In this document: one piece after another, positions 1-8,100 of the stretch
How positions within the stretch are numbered: position 1 is the stretch's first letter
Layout of the letters: every line of letters starts with the position of its first letter
The notes under the pieces: model-generated
What the model saw: the letters and a program-made list of their open reading frames with translations, nothing else
What the model was told of the DNA's origin: nothing
The model's database searches: none
Program-made: the position numbers and the translations under genes
Assembly: GCA_947374485.1 (NCBI GenBank)
Contig: CANCCF010000103.1
Location: 1 to 13,249 of the forward strand
Length of the DNA stretch: 13,249 nucleotides
Direction: 5' to 3'
Origin: Comamonadaceae bacterium
GTDB taxonomy: Bacteria; Pseudomonadota; Gammaproteobacteria; Burkholderiales; Burkholderiaceae_C

Positions 1-1069
1 TCAGCCCGCTGCCGCTCAAGGGCCCCAGGGTGCCATTGGTAGTGGTGATGTCAGCGGAGGCAAAGGAGGCGCCCGGGTCTTCACTGAAGGCGAAGGTGAG
101 GGTGGTGGTTTCACCAATCTTCAACGCACTGAGATTGCTGGCAATGGCCAAGGTGGGAGCAAGCGTGTCCACCAGGAAGTCAGCGTTGTCTGGCACCCCA
201 GCGTGGCCGAGGATGGCTGCGTTGCCTGCGGCATCCGTCAACCTGCCACCCGCCAGAGTTAGGCTGTTGGTGTCAATGCTGATGCCATTGCCATCATTCT
301 GCCCGGGCAGGATGGTGTAGCTGAAGACCAGCGCTGCGCTGCCGGAGCCGGAAACGTAGTGGGCCTGCACGATGCTGCCCCCGATGTTGAGCGCCAGGGC
401 AGGGCTTCCGGTAATAAAAGTGGCCTCACTCAGGGTGACGGTGATGGTAAGCACATCGCCCGCATTGAGCGTCTTGTTAAGGGCACCAATGGCACTGCCC
501 AAGGCGACATGGGTGACGGCGGGTGGGGTGGTGTCAGGGCAGTCACGGCACCAGGCGTTGCCAATGAGCAATCCGGTAAAGCCTGTAAAGAGGGCAAGAC
601 CATGGTCAGACTCTGCCAGGTAGGTCAGCGTCGGAGAATCGCCCAGCACGTTGAGGGTGCTGAGCACCGCGGTCTGGCCCTCGGCCATGGCCAGCAGCAC
701 ATCGTGGCTGCCGTGGGCGTAGGCCAGGGTTCCCTCGCCGCTGGCCATGATATGGCCCAGGGGCATGTCGCCGCTCAGGACAATACCAGCCTCATCGTCA
801 CTGGCCAGATTGACGCTGCAGATGCTCGCGTCCTTGCAGCTTGAAAAGAATTCCTCAAAACGCACCGCACTTCCATCGGCATAGCGCACCTGCAGGGCGT
901 CTCCCTGGCGCGTGGCAATCAGGTTGTCGGGATTCTCCACGTCTTCAGGCCTGGCCGGGTTGGTGGCGCGGCGCACCTGGTAATGCTGGCCGGGCTGCAC
1001 GTTTTGCGTGATGCGCTGGCCGGGTAGCAGGACGATGGAGGTCTTCGCCAATGAAGTGGGGGTTGTCAT
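1..1069 (-). CDS. P1a: partial large Ig-repeat adhesin with BapA-prefix-like N-terminus (3' end off the left edge)
   Basis: An open frame runs from ATG at 1069-1067 to the left edge without a stop (356 codons). Residues about 1-115 form a beta-rich prefix domain with GQRI, a conserved RYADGS strand turn and a Cys78-x5-Cys84 pair; it resembles the N-terminal prefix of BapA/LapA-type type I-secreted adhesins. After a linker with Cys174-x2-Cys177 comes an Ig-like module (about 180-300, starting DTTPP, with LNAGDVLTITVTLSE and a DAAGN segment). A second, Big_12-like Ig module then begins (LKIGETTTLTFAFSEDP). Repeated Ig modules in this style usually continue for many hundreds of residues, so most of the protein is probably outside. 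There is no signal peptide. The start is supported by AAAGG at 1082-1078, 8 nt upstream, and by the ATGA overlap with the preceding gene, which suggests translational coupling. Likely role: exported adhesin or matrix protein. The domain class is fairly sure; the exact function is unknown. Confidence 0.85.
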   Translation of the reverse strand, partial: MTTPTSLAKTSIVLLPGQRITQNVQPGQHYQVRRATNPARPEDVENPDNLIATRQGDALQVRYADGSAVRFEEFFSSCKDASICSVNLASDDEAGIVLSGDMPLGHIMASGEGTLAYAHGSHDVLLAMAEGQTAVLSTLNVLGDSPTLTYLAESDHGLALFTGFTGLLIGNAWCRDCPDTTPPAVTHVALGSAIGALNKTLNAGDVLTITVTLSEATFITGSPALALNIGGSIVQAHYVSGSGSAALVFSYTILPGQNDGNGISIDTNSLTLAGGRLTDAAGNAAILGHAGVPDNADFLVDTLAPTLAIASNLSALKIGETTTLTFAFSEDPGASFASADITTTNGTLGPLSGSGL

Positions 1070-1947
1070 GGGTGTTGCCTTTGTGAAGTTGAATGTCGGA
1101 GCACGTGCGCGGCCGTTACGATGGTCTGCTCCACAAATATCTGTGCGGCAGTCGCGTTGTTGTTGTAGGCCAGCAGGTAGCGCCCGGCGCAGCCCACCAC
1201 GGTGCCACTGACCAGGCCGGTGTTGCCGCTGTTCACAGGCCCCAGCGTGCCGCCGCTCACCAGCACGTCACCCTGGGTGAAGCCGCTGCCCTGGCTGCTC
1301 ACTTCCACAAACTCCACGCCGCTGTAGCTGCCAATGCGGGCGCTGAAGTGGCCGCTGCAGTCCACCGCCACGTTGTAGGCCAGCACGTTCATGCCGTCGG
1401 CGGCCAACACGCTGACCTGCAGGTCGTTGCCCGCCACCACAGGCCCGGCCAGGATGACGCCTTGCACCGTTCCCAGCAGGGGTGTGATGGTGGGGGGCGT
1501 GCGGATTGCTGCACCCCCCGCGCTGGCGGCGAAGCCGAGGCTGTCCTTTCCTTGCGCATCGAGGGCCACAAAGCCGGCCAGTTCGGGTTGGCCCTGGGCC
1601 ATGGCCTCCAGTTCCACGCCCGCTGCGCTGTCACCCGCCAGCGGGAGGTGGCAGTGGTTGGCCGCAGAGCATAGCGAATAAAAATCAGATACCTCCACCT
1701 CACTGCCGTCGGCATAGCGCAGCAGCAGCAGCGCGGCACCATGGTGCGCGGGAATCAGGTCGTCGGGTAAAGGGGCGTCGTCCGGCGTGGCCGTATCGGG
1801 GGTAGCTGGCGCAGCGGCCTTGCGCACCACCTTGTAGCGCCGGTCGGGCTGGATCGTGAGGGTGCTGCGCTCACCGGCCAGCATCTCGAAGACGATGCGC
1901 TGGCCAGCTTGCAGCGCGGCGGTGCTGCCGCCAGTTGCCAATGTCAT
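1066..1947 (-). CDS. P1b: small secreted protein with BapA-prefix-like N-domain and RTX-protein-like C-terminal tail
   Basis: This is a complete 293-residue protein; I know no named family for the whole chain. Residues about 1-115 are homologous to the N-terminus of the next gene: GQRI, PDxLI, RYADGS, and Cys93-x5-Cys99 (also five residues apart). Residues about 155-215 form a beta segment with ILAGPVVAGNDLQV and GSYSGVEF, of the sort seen between repeats of large exported adhesins. Residues 255-283 match the last 29 residues of the 2100-residue protein upstream (YN, AAQ, VEQ, VTA, HVL; 17 identities by eye). No RTX nonapeptides, Asp loops or signal peptide are present. GAGG at 1961-1958 lies 10 nt before the ATG, just after a predicted structured leader. 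The last ten residues, after HVL, are encoded by what looks like the leader of the next gene. It may be a short cosecreted accessory protein or the relic of a larger adhesin; both are inference. Confidence 0.82.
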   Translation of the reverse strand: MTLATGGSTAALQAGQRIVFEMLAGERSTLTIQPDRRYKVVRKAAAPATPDTATPDDAPLPDDLIPAHHGAALLLLRYADGSEVEVSDFYSLCSAANHCHLPLAGDSAAGVELEAMAQGQPELAGFVALDAQGKDSLGFAASAGGAAIRTPPTITPLLGTVQGVILAGPVVAGNDLQVSVLAADGMNVLAYNVAVDCSGHFSARIGSYSGVEFVEVSSQGSGFTQGDVLVSGGTLGPVNSGNTGLVSGTVVGCAGRYLLAYNNNATAAQIFVEQTIVTAAHVLRHSTSQRQHP

Positions 1948-1965
1948 GTATCTATTTCCTCTGTG

Positions 1966-2027
1966 GGAGCCGGGGGCTTTGATGCCCTTGCCGCCATAGC
2001 CGTGATCTCGGCTATCGCACCGGCTCC
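1966..2027 (-). promoter_or_regulatory. Predicted three-way-junction structured RNA leader of P1b (riboswitch-like)
   Basis: Read on the minus strand, an 8-bp outer stem (GGAGCCGG at 2027-2020 with CCGGCTCC at 1973-1966) encloses two hairpins. One is a 7-bp stem, ATAGCCG/CGGCTAT (2015-2009 and 2002-1996), with loop AGATCA. The other is a 4-bp stem, GGGC/GCCC (1987-1984 and 1977-1974), with loop ATCAAA, stacked directly on the outer stem. The outer stem ends 4 nt before GAGG, the ribosome-binding site of the 293-residue protein. The fold is seen directly by base complementarity. I could not match it to a known riboswitch class, so a regulatory role is inference. Confidence 0.55.
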
Positions 2028-2064
2028 ATCAGCTGTTCCCTATTCCAAGCAACTGCCCCAGGCT

Positions 2065-2098
2065 GGCCCAGCGCGCGGGTGACACCGCGCCCTGGGCC
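2065..2098 (-). terminator. Strong GC hairpin just after the P2 stop codon
   Basis: It begins 17 nt after the P2 stop. GGCCCAG/CTGGGCC plus GCGCGG/CCGCGC form 13 bp with one internal G-G mismatch and a 6-nt loop. There is no U-run after it on either strand, so it is not a textbook intrinsic terminator. It may stabilise the 3' end, help Rho-type termination or lower transcription into the downstream pair. Confidence 0.45.
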
Positions 2099-2114
2099 GC
2101 CTGTTTTACGCGCC

Positions 2115-5100
2115 TTACAGCACGTGCGAAGCCGTCACCATGGCCTGCTCCACCAGCAGCTGGGCCGCACTGGTGTTGCTGTTGTAGACCACCAGGTTGT
2201 GCCCGGCATAGCTCACTACCGTGCCCGTGTTGCTCCAGCCGCTGACACCGATGTTGACGAAGTCCGACGCATCGCCAAATACGGCCAGTTGGTGCTTGGC
2301 CACCGTGGCGCCAATGCCGGGACCACTCACCGCGGTGGTGTCACTGCTGTTAAACACATTCATGCCTGACATGTCGATGACGTCTTTGAGCTGCAATGTC
2401 AGAGTGTTGGCAGAGGAGTCGGACTTGAGGTCGATGACTTCAACACCCTCTATGCGTGAGAGTTTGTCGGGCGTTGCCGCACCCTGGTTGGCGACCAGTG
2501 TCAAGTTGAGGTTGGCACCACCCGTAAGCTGGATGGTGTCAATCCCGGTGCCGCCGTCCACGCGGGCGAGTTGCGCGGTGTTGCCACCGGACCCGAAGGC
2601 GCTTTGCAGGGCTGTGACGTTGCTGGCATTGAGCACAAATATGTCGTTGCCAGCACCGCCGTTCATCACATCGGCGCCGCCATTGCCAATCAGCACATCG
2701 TTGCCCGCGCCTGCGGCAAAGGTCTCGGCTGCGCTGGTGCCTGTGAGCGTATTGGCATTGGTGTCACCCAGGAAGTCCAAGGTGGTTTCATGTTGGGTGC
2801 CGCCAAAGATGACATAGGTCTTGCCAGGGCTTCCGCTGCCACCCGCGCGCTCTGTTAAGCCGCGGGCACTGACAATCAGGTCTGCCAAGCCATCGCCATT
2901 CACATCGCCCGCGCTGCTGACCACTGAGCCGGATTCGTCATTGGGCACAGAATTGGTGATGGCAAAGCCGCCCGAGCCAGCCGCTACGGCACTCAGGTCG
3001 ATGGCATTGCCATCGGTCTTGCCATACACCACATAGGTTTTGCCGGTACTGGAATTGGCCTCGTAGTAACCATAAAGTATGTCTTCCAGCCCGTCACCGT
3101 TGACGTCGCCAGCGCTATGGACCGTGGCATCCTGGGTAGGGCCTGCAAATTCACTATGGATCGCAAAGCCGCCGATTCCTGCGGCAATGGCAGTCAGATT
3201 GACCGGGGTGCTATTGGACTTGCCAAACACCACATAGTTGGTTTGGACCCCGTTAAGCTGGTCGTATGTAGACACTGCCAAGTCGGCAAGTCCGTCGCCG
3301 TTGACGTCGCCCGCGCTGGCGGGCGAAAGACCGGCAAAAACACCCTGTCGGGTTCCACTGATGACAAAGCCTCCCGTGCCAGCTACGACGTTGCTGATAT
3401 TGACAGCTGCATTGTCTGCCTTGCCATACACCACAAAGGCTCCACCAACGCCAGGCTCACCGAGGTTTACGGAGGAACTGGAGAGGATCAAATCCGCCAG
3501 CCCGTCACCGTTTACGTCGCCCGCGCGGCTGACGGCCCAATCAGTGCCGATTTGCAAGCCATTGATGACAAAGCCACCTGAGCCCCCGGCAACTAGTGCG
3601 CTTAGCTCTATAGGCGTACTGTTGGTCTTGCCAAAGACCACCTGGACCTGGCCCGCCAAGACGCCTGAAAATATGGCCAAGTCCACCAAGCCGTCGCCAT
3701 TGACGTCACCTGCGCTACTGGTATAGAAGTCGTCCGCGCTAACCGCCGCTTGGGGCCCGTTGATGACAAAGCCACCTGTTCCGCCGTCCACGGCGTCCAG
3801 GTTGACGGCGCTTGTACTGGCCTTGCCGTACACCACGTAGGTTTTGCTGGTGAACGTGGTGGCGGCGTAGGCCTCCACCAACATGTCAGCCAAACCATCA
3901 CCATTGATATCGCCGACGGCGTCGACCACAAACCCCATGTCACCCAAGTTTGCGGTAAGCGGTATCACATAGCCCCCGGTGCCAGCGGCCACTGCACTCA
4001 GGTTGACAGCAGTGTTGTCCGTTTTGCCAAACACCACATAGGCTTTGCCGAGATTGGCCGATGGGGAGTACGCACTTACCAAAATGTCATCGAGTCCATC
4101 GCCATTGACGTCTCCAAGATTGGCGGCTGCGTAACCGCTGTGATCGCCTTGTGCCACCCCGTTGATGACAAAGCCACCGCTGCCTGCGGCAATGTTGGTG
4201 AGCTCTATCGGCGGGTTGGGCAGGTTGGGCAGGTTGGCAATGGCTGCGTTCACCACGGCTTGCAATTCGGGCTTGGTGTCCACACCGGTTCCGTTATCCG
4301 CAGTGGCGGCAATGGCGGCTTGTACGGCGGCCAGGTTGCCCGGGGTAACGCCGGTAATGCCCAGCACACCCAAGTCGGTCTGTGTGGGTGCGGTGCCACC
4401 GGCCGCGCCGCTAATGACGCGTCCGGCGGCGTCGGCCAGGGCTTGCACTTCGAGTTCGGTGTCCACGGCAGCGGTGACGCTGCCGTCCACCACGTCATCG
4501 AGCAGGTGCAGCGCGTTGCCAGGCGCGGAGAGGCCGCTCACGCCGGTGACGCCAATGGCAGTGTACTGTGCGCCGGTGAGCGGCGTGGTGGTGAGGGCGG
4601 CACCGCCGTCGGCGCTGGCCAGGATGGCTTTGTAGCCGTCCACAATGGTTTGCACTTCGGACGTGGTGTCGGCCAGCACGCCATTAATGAACTGGCTGTC
4701 AAGGGCACTGTTGATGGAGGCGAGATTGCCTGCGTTCACACCGACTACCAGGGCTGTTGCATAGACGCCGGTTGCCAAGCCGCTGGAGGAGGCTGTATTG
4801 CTCTCCGCGGCTGCGCTGATGAGGTTGAGGGCGGCTTGAATGGGGGTAATGGCACCTTGCCGGTCCACAGTCTGGTCAATCAGCAGTTGTACAAAGTTGC
4901 CCTGGTTATAGACCGCATAGGTGTGGCCGTTCATGATGGCGGTAAGGCCGGTGTCGAAGAGGCCTCCGCTCATGATGACGTGGTCGGAACCAGTGCCGTC
5001 CACAATCACCTGGTGGCGTGCTTCGGTGGCGCCAAAGTTGTAGGTGCCACCGGTCCAGCCCAATGCCACCTTTGAGCTGGCGTTGATGAGGTTCATGCCG

Positions 5101-8100
5101 GCCATATCCACAATGTCCGCCGCCGCAATGCTCAGAGTGTTGGAGGCGGTGTCGGTTGACAGGTCGAACCTTTCAATACCGCTGATGCGCGACAGGTCGC
5201 CTGGCTTTGCGGCGCTCTGGTTGGCCACCAGTGTCAGGTTGAGGCTGGCACCGGCGCTGAGCTGGATGGTATCCAAACCAGTGCCACCATTCACCCGGGC
5301 CAATTGCGTGGTGTTGCCACCAGAGCCAAAGGCACTTTGCAGGGCGGCGACGTTGCTGGCGTTGAGCACAAAGGTGTCGTTGCCTGCGCCGCCATACAGC
5401 ACGTCGGCACCTCCGTTGCCAACCAGGGTGTCGTCGCCAGCCCCTCCCACAAAGGTTTCTGCGGCGCTGCTGCCAGTCAGGGTGTTGGCCGAGGCGTCGC
5501 CCAGGAAGTCCACTGTGTGGGCGAACTGTGTGCCGCCAAAGATGATGTAGTCAGAATCGGTACCGGTGGCGCTGTTAAAGCCCGAAACAACCAAGTCACC
5601 TAGCCCATCCCCGTTTACGTCGCCTGCCGAGCCGGCAGCAATAAAGTGGTTGGTCGTGTTGGGGAGACCCCAGTTCAAGGCAAAACCACCGGTGCCGGCG
5701 GCCACAGCATCCAGGTCTACGGTGGTGGTGCCGGTCTTTCCATACACCACGTAGGCCGAGGGTGTTGTGCTGGTGCTTCCCGGGTCGCTGATGACCACGT
5801 CGGCCAGGCCGTCACCGTTCATATCACCCGCCGCGCCGATTTGAAAACCCAGCAAGCTGCTGGTAGCGCGTGGCTTGATCAGAAAACCGCCGGTGCCTGC
5901 GGTGACATCGTCCAGATTGATGGGCGCATTACCTGCCTTGCCAAACACCACATAACCGACACCTTGACCTCCGTTGGCGCTTTGGCCGCCTAGGGCCAAG
6001 TCGGCCAAGCCGTCGCCGTTGACATCGCCGGCATAGGTGGCGATGTAATTTGACAGGTTACTTCCGGTCGCAGCGTGGATGACAAAGCCACCGGCGCCAG
6101 TAGCCACCTGGGACAGGTCGATCGCTGTGCCGCTGGCTTTGCCAAACACCACAAAGGCGTCGTTCGGACTCCCCGCAACGGACACCACCATGTCGGCCAG
6201 GCCATCGCCATTGACATCACCGCTGCCGCTACCCAGCCAAATGCCTTGGGCACCGGCCAGGCCGTTGATGACAAAGCCACCGGTGCCAGCATCCACGGCC
6301 GTCACATCCACGGCGGAGCTGCTGGTTTTGCCAAACACCACATAGCTTTTTCCAACGCCACCGTTGGCTAGCTGTGCGTTGAGCATGAAGTCAACCAGCC
6401 CGTCACCATTCACGTCTCCGACAGTACCCATATTGCTGGGAAACGAACCGCCCGGTCCATTCACTACAAACCCCCCAGTACCCGCTACCACTGCGTTCAG
6501 GTCAACCGCTGCCGTGTCCTTCTTGCCGTACACCACGTAGGCCACGCCGGCGTTAGGGGCACCAATCAATGCGTCACTGAGTCCGTCACCGTTGATGTCT
6601 CCAACTGAGATCGCAATACCGGTCTTGCTGTTGGGCACGATGCCGTTGATGACGTAGCCGCCATTGCCCGCAGCGATGGCTGCCACGTCAACGGCTGCGC
6701 TGTCGGTCTTGCCGAACACCACGTAGGTAGCGCCGGTGTTGTTATTCAGGCCCGTGGCCGACGCCAGAATGTCGCCCAATCCATCCCCATTGACATCGCC
6801 CGCTGCATAGGACCAGGCAGTCCGGTCACCGAAAACAAGGCCGTTGATGACAAAGCCGGGGGTGCTGGTGGGCACGGTGGTGACGTCTACGGGTGGGGTG
6901 GGCAGGTTGGCAATGGCTGCATTCACCACGGCTTGCAATTCGGGCTTGGTGTCCACACCGGTTCCGTTATCCGCAGTGGCGGCAATGGCGGCTTGTACGG
7001 CGGCCAGGTTGCCAGGGGTAACGCCGGTAATGCCCAGCACACCCAAGTCGGTCTGTGTGGGTGCGGTGCCACCGGCCGCGCCGCTAATGACGCGTCCGGC
7101 AGCGTCGGCCAGGGCTTGCACCTCGAGTTCGGTGTCCACGGCAGCCGTGACGCTGCCGTCCACCACGTCATCGAGCAGGTGCAGCGCGTTGCCTGGCGCG
7201 GAGAGGCCGCTCACGCCGGTGACGCCAATGGCAGTGTACTGTGCGCCGGTGAGCGGCGTGGTGGTGAGGGCGGCGCCGCCGTCGGCGCTGGCCAGGATGG
7301 CGTTGTAGCCGTCCACTATGGTCTGTATGTCAGGGGCGGTGTCGGCCAGTGCACCGGTGACCAGCGGGCTGTCCAGGGCGGTGTTGATGGGGGCGAGGTT
7401 GCCAGCCGTTACGCCTGACACGCCGGCCACCAGGTACGTGTGGGCGTCGGGGCTGGTGGGCGTGGCGTTGTTGGCTTCGGCGGCGTCGCGGATGGCGTTG
7501 AGGGCGGCCTTGATTTCGTCGTCGTTGTAGAGGGGGGTGACAGTGCCGGGGTCTATGGGTGGGTTGGGGTTGGTGGGGTCGGTGATACGGGTCTTGGCGT
7601 TGTTGGTGTCGATGAAGCCGTCCGCAAAAATGAGCCTGTCGTGGTTGAAGGTGGTGCCCGCGGTGACGGTGACGGACTCCAGGTTGCCGCCTATGGTGCG
7701 GGTGAACAGCAGCTGCGTGCCGCCAGCGATGACGCTCTTGGTGTAGTCGTCCCATTTGCCCCGGAAGTAGACCAGGTCCACGCTGCCGCCCAGCACGGTG
7801 GCATCTACCTTTTCGCCGTCGGCCACATACACCGTGTCTATGCCGTTGCCGCCGTTCACTATCAGGGAGATGCCGGGTTTGGTGGAGGCAAAGGTTTCGC
7901 CCACCTGGCCCACTGCTGCGGTGTTGGTGGAGAAGGCCTTGATGGTGGCGTTGAGCGGGGCGCCGGGGGCTGCTGCGCCTATGGGCGACAGCGAGGTTTC
8001 GGCCGGGTTGGGGATGGGCAGCGCCGTGCCGTTGTTGACGGCGTTGTAGAGCGCGTTGGTGTTAACCGTGCCATTGGCAAACACCAAGGTGTCAAAGTTG

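Larger units (their letters stand above)
1948..2114. other. Intergenic region between P2 and P1b
   Basis: The 167 bp hold, in transcription order, the GC hairpin, a linker of about 37 nt, the three-way-junction leader and the P1b ribosome-binding site. I see no convincing -35/-10 pair. Most of the region is therefore RNA structure rather than spacer. Confidence 0.6.

Noticed and set aside
1944..1997. 17-residue upstream ORF (MAARASKPPAPTEEIDT) ending by ATGA overlap at the P1b start
   Set aside because: The overlap is suggestive of a leader peptide, but there is no ribosome-binding site and its sequence is explained by the RNA stems. I keep it only as a note.
1966..2027. Assignment of the leader RNA as a c-di-GMP-I riboswitch
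   Set aside because: Only a short CAAAGCC-CCGGC-like segment matches. The GGGCAAACC core and the GEMM stem order are missing.
3750..5075. Long plus-strand open frames (also 7440-8390, 9451-10536, 12196-13029)
   Set aside because: They are antisense to the repeat-encoding genes, have low-complexity His/Gly/Val/Ala composition without domains, and arise from the GC-rich codon pattern of the opposite strand.
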